A DNA stretch of 64,000 bases from Chryseobacterium sp. 6424. Its GTDB lineage: Bacteria; Bacteroidota; Bacteroidia; Flavobacteriales; Weeksellaceae. Shown in pieces: positions 24,921-33,618 of the stretch; position 1 is the first letter of the stretch; the number at the start of each line of letters is the position of its first letter. The notes beneath the pieces were generated by a model. That model saw only the letters and a program-made list of their open reading frames with translations, was not told the origin of the DNA and did not search any database. The translations under genes were made by a program, and so were the position numbers. The DNA lies in contig NZ_CP023540.1 of assembly GCF_003692615.1 (NCBI RefSeq), positions 682,001 to 746,000 on the forward strand. Direction: 5' to 3'.

Positions 24921-25868
24921 TTATCTTGCCATGACTCTTTTCACTGCCTTAACGACAGCCTCGGCATCGATTTCGTACTTTTTCATGAGTTCTGCCGGTG
25001 TTGCAGATTCTCCGAAAGTATCATTCACCGCTACAAACTCTTGGATTGTCGGTCTTTTCTTTGCGAGCATACCAGCGACAGATTCTCCCAAACCGCCCAG
25101 ATAATTATGTTCTTCGGCGGTTACAATTTTGCCTGTTTTTTCTACTGATTTCAGAATGATTTCTTCATCTAAAGGTTTTATTGTATGAATGTTAATGACT
25201 TCACACGAGATGCCTTCTTTGGCAAGTTCTTCCGCTGCGAGCAGAGATTCCCAAACGAGATGCCCGGTAGCGACAATGGTAACATCAGTCCCTTCTTCCA
25301 ATAAAATCCCTTTACCGATTTCAAATGGCATGTCCTCGGGGATAAAAACGGGTACAACAGGTCTTCCGAAGCGTAAATAGACAGGTCCTTCAAAATCTGC
25401 GATGGCTAACGTGGCAGCTTTGGTCTGGTTATAATCACAGGTATTGATGACTGTCATGCCAGGAAGCATCTTCATCATCCCGATGTCTTCCAGCACTTGG
25501 TGCGTAGCGCCATCTTCCCCTAATGTTAGACCAGCATGGGAAGCGCATATCTTCACATTTTTGTTGGAATATGCGATTGACTGTCGGATCTGATCGTAAA
25601 CCCTGGATGTTGAAAAGTTTGCGAATGTACCGGTAAACGGAATTTTCCCGTTGATGGTAAGTCCAGCGGCGATGCCCATCATGTTGGCTTCCGCGATACC
25701 TACCTGAATGAATCTTTCGGGTGCTTTTTCAATGAATTTCTCCATTTTAAGGGAGCCGATGAGGTCTGCACAAAGTGCCACTACATTGGGGTTTTTATCC
25801 GCAAGTTCTGCCAGGCCTGCGCCAAAACCAGAGCGTGTATCTTTTTTTTCTGTATATGTATATTTCAT
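24921..25868 (-). CDS. Transketolase, C-terminal subunit
   Basis: A 315-residue polypeptide corresponding to the pyrimidine-binding and C-terminal domains of transketolase, which exchanges two-carbon units between sugar phosphates in the pentose phosphate pathway. Visible features: VALCADLIGSLKMEKF near residue 31, a site with the conserved glutamate (LTLGEDGATHQ, ~114-124), the YLRFGRP segment (~165) and a C-terminal VTAEEHNYLGGLGESV. The N-terminal thiamine-diphosphate half is encoded immediately upstream as a separate protein. Split transketolases of this kind are known in many bacteria and archaea. Confidence 0.93.
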   Translation of the reverse strand: MKYTYTEKKDTRSGFGAGLAELADKNPNVVALCADLIGSLKMEKFIEKAPERFIQVGIAEANMMGIAAGLTINGKIPFTGTFANFSTSRVYDQIRQSIAYSNKNVKICASHAGLTLGEDGATHQVLEDIGMMKMLPGMTVINTCDYNQTKAATLAIADFEGPVYLRFGRPVVPVFIPEDMPFEIGKGILLEEGTDVTIVATGHLVWESLLAAEELAKEGISCEVINIHTIKPLDEEIILKSVEKTGKIVTAEEHNYLGGLGESVAGMLAKKRPTIQEFVAVNDTFGESATPAELMKKYEIDAEAVVKAVKRVMAR

Positions 25869-25900
25869 GTTGTTGCTAATAATAGATTACTGATTACCGG

Positions 25901-25924
25901 TTTTCTGTTTTCTGTTTTCTGTTT
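25901..25924. repeat. Short tandem repeat, TTTTCTG x3
   Basis: Three exact copies of TTTTCTG plus three further T, in the 54-base gap between the two transketolase subunit genes and overlapping the stop codon of the upstream one. Such short tracts can change length by slippage. Confidence 0.7.
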
Positions 25925-26774
25925 AATAATCGGCAGGTGCCTCAAGGTAAAGCTGCTTGATGGCCAGAGCCAGTTGCTCATCGTTCGGTGCTTTGCCGTG
26001 CCAAGCGTGGCTGCCCATCATATAGTCGATGCCAAAGCCCATTTCGGTATTCAGCAGAATGGCTACAGGTTTGCCGTTGCCGGTTTCTGCCTTTGCTTTT
26101 TCAAGGATAGCGATGACGGCTTCTAGGTCGTTACCGTTTTTCTCATTAAGGACTTTCCAGCCGAACGCTTCAAATTTTGCATGTAGATCTCCTAAACTCA
26201 GTACATCATCCACATCGCCATCAATCTGGCGGTTATTATAATCTACAGTTGCAATCAGGTTATCTACTTTATTATGAGCTGCAAACATCAGCGCTTCCCA
26301 GATTTGGCCTTCCTGAAGTTCTCCATCGCCATGCAGCGTATATACCAAAGAACGATCTTGGTTCAGTTTTTTTCCTAACGCAGCACCAATCGCGACGGAT
26401 AATCCCTGACCTAATGAGCCGGACGCGATACGTACCCCTGGCAAACCTTCGTGCGTAGTTGGGTGTCCTTGTAATCTGGAGTTGAGTTTTCTGAAAGTTT
26501 TCAGTTCCTCTACCGGAAAGAAGTCGAATCTGGCAAGTGTTGCATAGAAAACAGGCGAGATGTGCCCGTTTGAAAGGAAAAACAAGTCTTCATTCCGCCC
26601 TTCCATGGTGAAAGGAAGGTGGTAGTTCATTACGCGGCCGTAAAGGGCAGTAAAGAATTCGGTACAACCTAAACTGCCGCCCGGGTGACCGGAGTTCACT
26701 GCGTGTACCATTCTTATAATGTCCCTTCTGATCTGTGTTGCAAGAGATTTTAACTCTTCAATACTTTTACTCAT
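25923..26774 (-). CDS. Transketolase, N-terminal subunit
   Basis: A 283-residue thiamine-diphosphate-binding half of a split transketolase. The sequence shows NSGHPGGSLGCTEFFTAL (~27-44), the substrate-binding GHISPVFYA and RLQGHPTTHEGLPGVRIASG, and the ThDP/Mg motif GDGELQEGQIWEA followed by the Asn ligand region VDYNNRQIDG. It ends with the MMGSHAWHGKAPNDEQL segment typical of the N-terminal unit. The partner subunit starts 54 bases downstream. Both must combine to give activity. Confidence 0.93.
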   Translation of the reverse strand: MSKSIEELKSLATQIRRDIIRMVHAVNSGHPGGSLGCTEFFTALYGRVMNYHLPFTMEGRNEDLFFLSNGHISPVFYATLARFDFFPVEELKTFRKLNSRLQGHPTTHEGLPGVRIASGSLGQGLSVAIGAALGKKLNQDRSLVYTLHGDGELQEGQIWEALMFAAHNKVDNLIATVDYNNRQIDGDVDDVLSLGDLHAKFEAFGWKVLNEKNGNDLEAVIAILEKAKAETGNGKPVAILLNTEMGFGIDYMMGSHAWHGKAPNDEQLALAIKQLYLEAPADY

Positions 26775-26869
26775 TATGTAGATTTAATTTAACAGCGAAT
26801 TTACAAATTTTTGCCGGCATGGTAAAAAGCAAATCTTTCTAAAACAGAATAATTGTATATGATAAATGT

Positions 26870-26881
26870 CTTTCGCGAAAG
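26870..26881. promoter_or_regulatory. Palindrome in the tkt-alaS intergenic region
   Basis: CTTTCGCGAAAG is a perfect 12-base palindrome within the 277-base gap between divergent transketolase and alaS genes, flanked by weaker inverted sequences (TATGATAAAT... and ...ATTTCATATGA). It could be an operator for either gene. Otherwise this gap shows only the alaS -7 box. Confidence 0.35.
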
Positions 26882-26995
26882 TGAATTTCATATGAAAAGT
26901 AGCACCGTTCTCACAAAAAAATCAAGCTGCTGGAAAGGCGCGCAAGGCATTGCTATTATTGAAACTACGCTTCCCGCTTATTCGCTTTATTTTTA

Positions 26996-27003
26996 TAAAT
27001 TTG
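26996..27003 (+). promoter_or_regulatory. Candidate -7 box of alaS
   Basis: TAAATTTG, 48 bases upstream of the alaS ATG. No TTG at the consensus spacing. Confidence 0.4.
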
Positions 27004-27051
27004 TGGCCTACTGATGCTGATTAAAACAATCATTCAGCCATATATACAACT

Positions 27052-29709
27052 ATGACTTCACAACAGATACGCCAGCAGTTTTTAGATTTCTTCAAATCAA
27101 AAAACCACCTCATCGTCCCATCAGCGCCAATTGTGTTAAAGGATGATCCTACACTCATGTTTTCTAACTCTGGGATGACACAGTTCAAGGATTATTTCTT
27201 GGGATACAAAGAACCTAAAGCCCCACGCATCGCTGATACACAAAAGTGTTTGCGCGTGTCTGGCAAGCATAATGATCTTGATGATGTGGGCCGCGATACC
27301 TATCACCATACCATGTTCGAGATGTTGGGTAACTGGTCGTTTGGCGATTATTTCAAGCAGGAAGCCATAGATTTTGCGTGGGAACTGCTCACCCAAGTTT
27401 ACAAAATCCCAAAAGAAAACCTGTATGTAACAATTTTTGAAGGCGATGCGACTGAAAACCTTGGGCGTGACCAGGATGCTTATAACTTCTGGAAAAAACA
27501 CATTGCCGAAGAACGCATCATTAATGGGAATAAAAAAGATAACTTCTGGGAAATGGGCGAAAGCGGACCATGCGGGCCATGCTCTGAAATTCATGTGGAC
27601 CTAAGGACCGAAGAAGAAAAAAGCCGTGTTTCCGCGCTTGATCTGGTAAATAACGACCATCCACAAGTGATTGAAATCTGGAACCTTGTTTTCATGGAGT
27701 TTAACCGAAAAGCCGATGGCTCGCTGGAAAAACTGCCGGCGCAGCACGTAGATACCGGGATGGGCTTTGAAAGACTTTGCATGGCGCTTCAGGGCAAGAC
27801 ATCCAACTATGATACCGATGTATTCACGCCGCTGATTGAAAAAGTAGAGCAATTTTCTGGCTTACGATATACCGGCGCCTTGCTGGATGAGAAAGATATT
27901 GCTATACGTGTGGTAGTAGACCATATTCGGGCGGTAGCCTTTGCTATTGCCGATGGGCAGCTGCCTTCCAACGGTGGTGCGGGTTATGTTATCCGCAGGA
28001 TCCTTCGTCGTGCCATTTCCTATTCGTACCGTTTTCTTGGGATGAAAGAGGCGTTCCTTTTCGAGCTTGTCGCCATACTGCAACGTGAGATGGGTGAGTT
28101 TTTCCCAGAGCTTACGCGCCAGCAGAAACTGGTAACGGAAGTCATTAAGGAAGAAGAAAATTCTTTCCTTAAAACCATCGAACAGGGGCTGAAAAGAATT
28201 GAACTCATCATTGCGCAAACCATAGCCAGAAACGAGAAAACACTTTCCGGGGCAGAAGTTTTCGAATTGTATGATACTTACGGCTTCCCAGCCGACCTGT
28301 CGCGGATTATTGCGGAAGAAAAACAACTTACCGTTGATGAAGCAGGTTTTGATCAGGAAATGGGCAAACAGAAAGAACGTTCCAAAAAATCCTCCGCGCA
28401 AAAAGTGTATGATTGGGCAGTGTTGGATGAAGAACAGCCTGAAACCTTCGTAGGTTACGACCAAACCGAAGCTGAAACTTACATTACACGCTACAGAAAA
28501 ATTGAAAATAAGGACGGCGAATTCTATCAAATCGTGTTGTCAAGATCACCGTTTTATCCTGAAGGCGGCGGCCAGGTAGGTGATAAAGGTTGGTTGGTCC
28601 CAAGTTACGCCGAAGGTTTTGATATTTCCCACCCCGAAAATTTTGATATGTCCGCAAATCCGGATGCTATTGAAGTTTTAGAAACCAAGAAAGAGAACAA
28701 CCTTATTATTTCTCTCATCAAAGAGATGCCTAAAGACGCCGGTGCCATCTTTTACGCCAAAGTGAATGATACAGAGCGCCGGAATACACAAGCCAACCAC
28801 TCGGTAACGCATCTTCTTCATGAGGCGCTTCGCGAAGTGTTAGGCACGCATGTGGAGCAGAAAGGTTCATACGTTGGCCCGGATTATCTGCGGTTCGACT
28901 TTTCCCATTTCGCTAAGATGAGTGAGGCTGAAATTAAAACAGTTGAGGATAAAGTAAATCAAAAGATTAAAGCAAGCATCGCGTTGCAGGAGTTCCGTAA
29001 CATCCCGATTGCGGAAGCTATGGAAAAAGGTGCGATGGCGCTGTTTGGTGAAAAGTATGGTGATCGTGTAAGGATGATACAGTTTGGTACTTCCCGGGAA
29101 CTATGTGGTGGTACGCACGTTAGAAACACTGCTGAAATCGGTTATTTCAAAATTCAGAATGAAAGCTCCACTGCAGCCGGCATCCGCCGTATCGAGGCTA
29201 TTTCCGGAGATAAATCTGCCGAATATCTCAACAACCTGGAAACTCAGGTGAAAGAAATTGCTGCGCTGCTGAAATCCAAAGACCTGCTGAAATCAGTAGA
29301 AAAACTTTTGGAAGAAAATACCGCACTTAAAAATGAAGTGGAAATCCTGAAAAAAGAGAAAGCGAAAACCGAGACTGCCAACTGGAATAATGATTTTGTA
29401 ACGAGCGGCGATAAAAAACTTTTAGTGAAAAAAGTCTCCTTAGATGCCGCAAGTGTGAAAGATGTGGTTTTTCAACTGAAAAAGGAGGCAGGCTGTGTAA
29501 TAGTAATTATTTCTGACGCGGATGCGAAACCCATGATTACCGTAGGCGTTTCCGCGGATCTAGAGCAAAAATACCATGCCGGCCAAATAGTGAAGGAGCT
29601 GGCAAAAGAAATACAGGGCGGCGGCGGCGGAAATCCCGGATTTGCCACAGCAGGTGGTAAAAATCTCACAGGAATAGATGCGGCTTACGAAAAGGCTACG
29701 GCTTTATAA
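27052..29709 (+). CDS. alaS: Alanyl-tRNA synthetase
   Basis: An 885-residue class II aminoacyl-tRNA synthetase charging tRNA-Ala. The catalytic core starts at TSQQIRQQFLDFFKSKNH, with motif 2 in HHTMFEMLGNWSFGDYFKQEA (~82-103) and VDTGMGFERL (motif 3, ~235). The editing domain carries the zinc-binding HSVTHLLHEAL (~583) and CGGTHV (~685). The C-terminal C-Ala domain ends with GGGGNPGFATAGGKN. Length is standard. Confidence 0.98.
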   Translation: MTSQQIRQQFLDFFKSKNHLIVPSAPIVLKDDPTLMFSNSGMTQFKDYFLGYKEPKAPRIADTQKCLRVSGKHNDLDDVGRDTYHHTMFEMLGNWSFGDYFKQEAIDFAWELLTQVYKIPKENLYVTIFEGDATENLGRDQDAYNFWKKHIAEERIINGNKKDNFWEMGESGPCGPCSEIHVDLRTEEEKSRVSALDLVNNDHPQVIEIWNLVFMEFNRKADGSLEKLPAQHVDTGMGFERLCMALQGKTSNYDTDVFTPLIEKVEQFSGLRYTGALLDEKDIAIRVVVDHIRAVAFAIADGQLPSNGGAGYVIRRILRRAISYSYRFLGMKEAFLFELVAILQREMGEFFPELTRQQKLVTEVIKEEENSFLKTIEQGLKRIELIIAQTIARNEKTLSGAEVFELYDTYGFPADLSRIIAEEKQLTVDEAGFDQEMGKQKERSKKSSAQKVYDWAVLDEEQPETFVGYDQTEAETYITRYRKIENKDGEFYQIVLSRSPFYPEGGGQVGDKGWLVPSYAEGFDISHPENFDMSANPDAIEVLETKKENNLIISLIKEMPKDAGAIFYAKVNDTERRNTQANHSVTHLLHEALREVLGTHVEQKGSYVGPDYLRFDFSHFAKMSEAEIKTVEDKVNQKIKASIALQEFRNIPIAEAMEKGAMALFGEKYGDRVRMIQFGTSRELCGGTHVRNTAEIGYFKIQNESSTAAGIRRIEAISGDKSAEYLNNLETQVKEIAALLKSKDLLKSVEKLLEENTALKNEVEILKKEKAKTETANWNNDFVTSGDKKLLVKKVSLDAASVKDVVFQLKKEAGCVIVIISDADAKPMITVGVSADLEQKYHAGQIVKELAKEIQGGGGGNPGFATAGGKNLTGIDAAYEKATAL

Positions 29710-29714
29710 CAAAT

Positions 29715-29750
29715 AAGAACCCCGGAAACTTAGTTTCCGGGGTTCTTTTT
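29715..29750. terminator. Bidirectional terminator after alaS
   Basis: A perfect 13-base-pair stem (GAACCCCGGAAAC / GTTTCCGGGGTTC) with loop TTA, flanked by A and T runs. It serves alaS and the leftward small membrane-protein gene. Confidence 0.9.
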
Positions 29751-29779
29751 ATAACGTGTGTAATATGAATGTGTGTGGT

Positions 29780-30022
29780 TTAGTCTCTGTTGTTGCCTCC
29801 ACGGGCTACCAATGCGATGATGATGATTAATACAAGCGCCCCGATAACCCAAACCAGCGGATTGCTCATCCACCCATCGCCCATTGCACCACCTTTATCA
29901 ACGTCTACATCAACTTTAAGGTCGGCAGCACCATCCTGTGCTTTTGCCATAATCGCGGCGAGGTTTGCTACTAATGCTAAGGTGAGAAACTGTATCTTTG
30001 TAAGTAGGTTAGATCGTGTCAT
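29780..30022 (-). CDS. Small exported/membrane protein, unknown function
   Basis: An 80-residue protein with an N-terminal signal-like hydrophobic stretch (IQFLTLALVANLAAIMAKAQ), a short acidic linker containing LKVDVDVDKGG, and a C-terminal membrane helix (NPLVWVIGALVLIIIIALVA) followed by RGGNNRD. Small proteins of this layout occur in Flavobacteria; I know no function. The ATG at 30022 is preferred over one 10 codons upstream because it directly precedes the signal sequence (MTRSNLLTK). Confidence 0.65.
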   Translation of the reverse strand: MTRSNLLTKIQFLTLALVANLAAIMAKAQDGAADLKVDVDVDKGGAMGDGWMSNPLVWVIGALVLIIIIALVARGGNNRD

Positions 30023-30099
30023 AATCAATTTTTTTAATGTTATGTTCACCACACTCCTAAAAGCGTACCAAAATATTTTCAGAGCCGCACATTTTTTTA

Positions 30100-30594
30100 T
30101 TAAAACAGGTATTCCATCACGTAATCGTCCATTACAAAGCCATTCCCGATGTCTATTATGGCTTCATCAAAAATTTTAAATTTCTGGGATTCATATACTT
30201 TTCTTGCAGGATTTTGTTTGTTGACATTCAGGATGATCCTTCGGTCTGATGTTTCCGCGGTTTTCTCTTTCAGGAATATGAGGGCAAGTTTCCCCGCGCC
30301 TTTTCCCTGGGCTTCGGGCAGCAAGTACAGCCGGTGAAGTTTGGTGGTATTCGGTTCGTAATGATGTTCATAGCCCATGAAACCTATTGTTCTCCCTTCA
30401 TCCATCATCAGGAAATACAGGTAATCCGGATTTTTCATTTGAGCAGCGATTTCTTCGGTTGCGTACATTTCAGTCAGCATATAAGAAGTTTGGGCCGCCG
30501 TCAAGATGTCTCTATAAGCTGCTTCCCAGGATTTTTTTGCCACAGCCTGTATGACTGCAATATCCTCCGCCGTTGCTTTTTTAAATACAATCAT
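30100..30594 (-). CDS. GNAT family N-acetyltransferase
   Basis: A 164-residue acetyltransferase with the GNAT fold: IVFKKATAEDIAVIQAVAKKSWEAAYRDI at the start, the central strand (GRTIGFMGYEHHY) and the acetyl-CoA pyrophosphate loop LLPEAQGKGAGKLALIFL (~100-117, matching Q/RxxGxG/A). It ends in VNKQNPARKVYESQKFKIF, the usual last motif. Substrate unknown. It lies 5 bases downstream of the metallophosphoesterase gene, so the two may be co-transcribed. Confidence 0.9.
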   Translation of the reverse strand: MIVFKKATAEDIAVIQAVAKKSWEAAYRDILTAAQTSYMLTEMYATEEIAAQMKNPDYLYFLMMDEGRTIGFMGYEHHYEPNTTKLHRLYLLPEAQGKGAGKLALIFLKEKTAETSDRRIILNVNKQNPARKVYESQKFKIFDEAIIDIGNGFVMDDYVMEYLF

Positions 30595-30599
30595 CTTTC

Positions 30600-31805
30600 T
30601 TAAATAAGTTCGATTACGGTAATTTCCGGTTCTATGCCTACACGTCCAGGGAAACCGATCACGCCGAAACCGCGGTTTACATAAAGATATTTGCCACTGC
30701 TTTCATATAAATCGGCCCATTTGTTATAACGATACTGTACCGGCGACCAACGCACGTTCTTCAGGTCGATTCCAAACTGCATCCCATGGGTATGTCCCGA
30801 AAGGGTTAAATGGATATTGGCGGGATGTTGCTTCACAATCGCATCAAAATGAGAAGGGTCATGGCTCATCAAAATTTTAGGAGCATTCATAGGGATTCCT
30901 GCGGCGGCTTTGGTGAGGTCACCGTGTTGTGGGAAGGGTTTAACACCCCAGTTTTCTACGCCTAATAAATATAATTTTTCGCCGTTCCGTTCGATGATGT
31001 GATGTTCATTTCTTAAAAGTTTGAAGCCTGCGCGACGTTGAAGTTCGGTGAGCATCGGGATGTTTCGGTTTTTATCTTCCGGTGTGAGCCATTCCGCATA
31101 ATCGCCGTAATCGTGATTTCCTAATACTGAAAATTTGCCGTCTTCAGGCTGTATCTCAGCAAACATTTCCACGAAGGGTTCAAACTCCTGCGCGTAATTA
31201 TTCACCATATCGCCGGTGAAAAGTACCATGTTGGCATTCTGGTTTTTGATGAGTTCAATCGCGGGGCGTACTTTTTCTGGATTTAAGAAACTGCCTGCAT
31301 GAAAGTCGGATATCTGAACGATCCGGTAACCTTTGAAAACATCCGGCAGACCGGGAATTTTTATTTTTACCTTTCGGGCGCGGTGGCGGTATTTCCCGAA
31401 GATAATACCGTCAACAATCAATAAAGAGAAAACACCGGCAGCGGCAATCCCGGCGATACTTACGAATTTCCTTCTTTCCGGATAATAAGATTCAGGAGCC
31501 GCGAAGTAGGTGAACAGATAATTGAAGAAACGTGCGATGTCTTCTAATAAAAGAAAAAACACAATGAAGAGTTTGGGTAACAGAAAGATCAAAAATATGG
31601 AAGATACAATCTGCACTGTCTGCGCGTCTCTGTCGCTGCGTTTGAAGTTTAGGAGGGTATAGACGAAGAAGCCGTACACCGCCAGCGTAATTACCCAATA
31701 CGCCGCACGAAGCCAAGAATTGGCCGTGATGGTTTTAAAAGCCTGATATACGTAAAACTCTAACACGAAAACAATTCCGGTGATGATGAGAAGGTTTTTC
31801 TGCAT
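30600..31805 (-). CDS. Membrane-anchored metallophosphoesterase (YkuE-like)
   Basis: A 401-residue protein with several N-terminal membrane helices (within residues 1-135) followed by a calcineurin-type phosphoesterase domain. All metal-binding motifs are visible: YRIVQISDFHAGSFLN (D-x-H), VLFTGDMVNN (GD), VLGNHDYGDYAEW (GNHD), ILMSHDPSHF (H) and LTLSGHTHGMQFG (GHxH). This organisation matches YaeI/YkuE-type membrane phosphoesterases, which hydrolyse lipid-linked pyrophosphate groups (UDP-diacylglucosamine in LpxG-type enzymes); the substrate here is unproven. Confidence 0.9.
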   Translation of the reverse strand: MQKNLLIITGIVFVLEFYVYQAFKTITANSWLRAAYWVITLAVYGFFVYTLLNFKRSDRDAQTVQIVSSIFLIFLLPKLFIVFFLLLEDIARFFNYLFTYFAAPESYYPERRKFVSIAGIAAAGVFSLLIVDGIIFGKYRHRARKVKIKIPGLPDVFKGYRIVQISDFHAGSFLNPEKVRPAIELIKNQNANMVLFTGDMVNNYAQEFEPFVEMFAEIQPEDGKFSVLGNHDYGDYAEWLTPEDKNRNIPMLTELQRRAGFKLLRNEHHIIERNGEKLYLLGVENWGVKPFPQHGDLTKAAAGIPMNAPKILMSHDPSHFDAIVKQHPANIHLTLSGHTHGMQFGIDLKNVRWSPVQYRYNKWADLYESSGKYLYVNRGFGVIGFPGRVGIEPEITVIELI

Positions 31806-31820
31806 GATATTGTGATATTA

Positions 31821-31845
31821 AAAAAGCACAAATAAATTTGTGCTT
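31821..31845 (-). terminator. Terminator of the KASIII-like gene
   Basis: A perfect 10-base-pair repeat (AAGCACAAAT / ATTTGTGCTT) followed on the minus strand by a T run, 27 bases past the stop of the KASIII-like gene. Confidence 0.75.
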
Positions 31846-31871
31846 CGCTATATGTTTTTATAAAAATTTAG

Positions 31872-32939
31872 TTAAGGAAACCGATATACTACTGCATTAA
31901 TATTCATGCCAGCGCCAACGGAAGCAAATACGATGGTGCCTTTTTCTTTGAACGAATGTCCCTCCATCTTTCCTTTGATAATTAGATCGAACATCGTTGG
32001 GATAGTGGCTACAGATGAATTTCCATATTGTTGGATCGTCATAGGGGCAATGTTATGGTCGTAATCTTTTATCCCGTATAGTTTGAACAGGCGCGAGATC
32101 ATCGCGTAATCCATTTTCGCGTTGGCCTGATGAATCAGTATTTTATCAATATCCTCAATGTTGAGCCCGGCCTTATCAATAGTGTCTTTGATCGCAATTG
32201 GTACATTTTTAAGCGCGTATTCATAGATTTTTCGGCCGTGCATACGAATGTAGAGTGGTTTGCGGTCCTCATCCAATTTCAGTGAAGGTGCGTTTTCCAG
32301 AAAATTAAGTTCCACATCATTGTCACAAATGGTAGAATCAGCGATGATGCCTACATTTTCCTCATCAGTGGCTTTTACAACCACAGCACCGGCACCGTCC
32401 GCAAAGATCATCTTGTTGCGGTCGAAAGCATCAGTCACACGACTGAGTGTTTCTGCGCCGACTACCAGGATCATCTTGGCTTTTTTCGCTTTGATGAGGG
32501 TGTCCGCAAGAATCATGGCTTCTACCCAGCCAGGACAGCCGAAGATCATGTCGTAATTGATGCAGTTGCGGTTTTTAATGCCCAGTTTGTTTTTTAGACG
32601 TGCGGACATGGAGGGCATGAAGTTCGTCATTCCATCGACATTCACTTCCCCAAAATTACTTGCGTAAATAATATAATCTAGCGCTTCTTGGTCTATTTGG
32701 GCATCGTCGATAGCCTCTTTTGCCGCTTTGTGTGCTAGGTCAGAATTGAATTCGTCTTCTTCCAGATACCTACGGTTTTCAATTTCGGTGATCTCTACAA
32801 ATTTCTGGATGATTTCATCTACAGGCTTATCAATTCTGTCGCCGTCATCGGTATAAAATACGGAATCCTTGAAATATTCTCGACCGATAATCCTGGTGGG
32901 AAGGTAGCTTCCGGAACCAATTATAATTGTATTGGGCAT
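31872..32939 (-). CDS. 3-oxoacyl-ACP synthase III family protein
   Basis: A 355-residue ketoacyl synthase III-type thiolase. The catalytic triad is present: Cys135 in MIFGCPGWVEAM, His in ILIHQANAKM and Asn in QYGNSSVATIP. The N-terminal half contains YIIYASNFGEVNVDG and the C-terminal GTIVFASVGAGMNINAVVY. The FabH proteins of fatty-acid initiation are a bit shorter (~320). This longer type is a separate paralogue common in Weeksellaceae, and its acyl substrate is unknown. No flexirubin or polyketide genes are nearby in this window. Confidence 0.85.
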   Translation of the reverse strand: MPNTIIIGSGSYLPTRIIGREYFKDSVFYTDDGDRIDKPVDEIIQKFVEITEIENRRYLEEDEFNSDLAHKAAKEAIDDAQIDQEALDYIIYASNFGEVNVDGMTNFMPSMSARLKNKLGIKNRNCINYDMIFGCPGWVEAMILADTLIKAKKAKMILVVGAETLSRVTDAFDRNKMIFADGAGAVVVKATDEENVGIIADSTICDNDVELNFLENAPSLKLDEDRKPLYIRMHGRKIYEYALKNVPIAIKDTIDKAGLNIEDIDKILIHQANAKMDYAMISRLFKLYGIKDYDHNIAPMTIQQYGNSSVATIPTMFDLIIKGKMEGHSFKEKGTIVFASVGAGMNINAVVYRFP

Positions 32940-32963
32940 TTTTTTGAATAGAAAAATTTAGGG

Positions 32964-32971
32964 CAAAGTTA
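32964..32971 (-). promoter_or_regulatory. Candidate -7 box of the KASIII-like gene
   Basis: TAACTTTG on the minus strand, 24 bases before the start at 32939; no strong TTG partner at normal spacing. Confidence 0.4.
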
Positions 32972-33009
32972 CGGATTAATATTGTATCGCCCCGAACGAA
33001 AATTATTAT

Positions 33010-33017
33010 TAAATTTG
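33010..33017 (+). promoter_or_regulatory. Candidate -7 box for the 33039 gene
   Basis: TAAATTTG, 21 bases upstream of the ATG at 33039. The nearest TTG (32982) is 25 bases away, slightly too far. It supports starting the next gene at 33039, as transcripts would not contain the TTG-type start near 32982. Confidence 0.45.
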
Positions 33018-33038
33018 CAAGACTTTTTGTTTTTTCAT

Positions 33039-33608
33039 ATGAAAGTAAGCGCGTCGGCTAAGGGTTTAATAATTGCTGTCATCACCGTGTTGGTGGCCTT
33101 TGGCATCTATTTTACGCTACTTGCCAAAAAAAATTATTACCTGGTAGATAACCCTACGGACCAAACGTTTTATTTCACATTAAACGGTGGTGCTGAAAAT
33201 ACCATCGCTGCAGACCAAAAATTCCGCATAGACCTTCATAAAGGTAAAAACAGAGTGAAAGTCTATGACAACAAAAAAAATCTGTTGTACGATTCGGCTT
33301 TTACCGTTCAAAAGGACCGCGGTTTGCTGAATATCGCCCATCAGGATTATTACATCAATGAGCAGTTTTACGGCTACGGATTAAATAAGGATTCGTTGAT
33401 TGCCGTGCGCCCTAGGACCCAGATCGACGGGAAGGAATATGTAAACGCACCCAAGAAATTCAGCCGACTTTATACCGAGGATTTCTACTTCAACCTCGAT
33501 GAAGAGTATGATAAAGTGGTGAAAAACGTGCAGAAAGTAGAATCGCGGACCAAGATCTTCCGTAAAGCAGACTTTTTAAGATACTATAAAGCGTATTATA
33601 AATTTTAA
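33039..33608 (+). CDS. Membrane-anchored hypothetical protein
   Basis: A 189-residue protein with one N-terminal membrane helix (~6-28, AKGLIIAVITVLVAFGIYFTLL) and a beta-strand-rich exterior part (LVDNPTDQTFYFTLNGG, NRVKVYDNKKNLLYDSAF) plus a basic, aromatic C terminus. I do not recognise the family. Start at 33039 is chosen because the upstream extension has no membrane or domain logic and the -7 box is at 33010-33017. The gene leads an apparent operon with ubiE and porT (10-base gap to the ubiE start). Confidence 0.7.
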   Translation: MKVSASAKGLIIAVITVLVAFGIYFTLLAKKNYYLVDNPTDQTFYFTLNGGAENTIAADQKFRIDLHKGKNRVKVYDNKKNLLYDSAFTVQKDRGLLNIAHQDYYINEQFYGYGLNKDSLIAVRPRTQIDGKEYVNAPKKFSRLYTEDFYFNLDEEYDKVVKNVQKVESRTKIFRKADFLRYYKAYYKF

Positions 33609-33618
33609 ATACAATATT

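Noticed and set aside
25901..25924. CRISPR-like array
   Set aside because: Only three 7-base tandem units without spacers; no cas genes.
27862..28530. 222-residue open frame on the minus strand within alaS
   Set aside because: It is fully inside the well-supported alaS gene, rich in Phe and Ile as expected for an antisense shadow.
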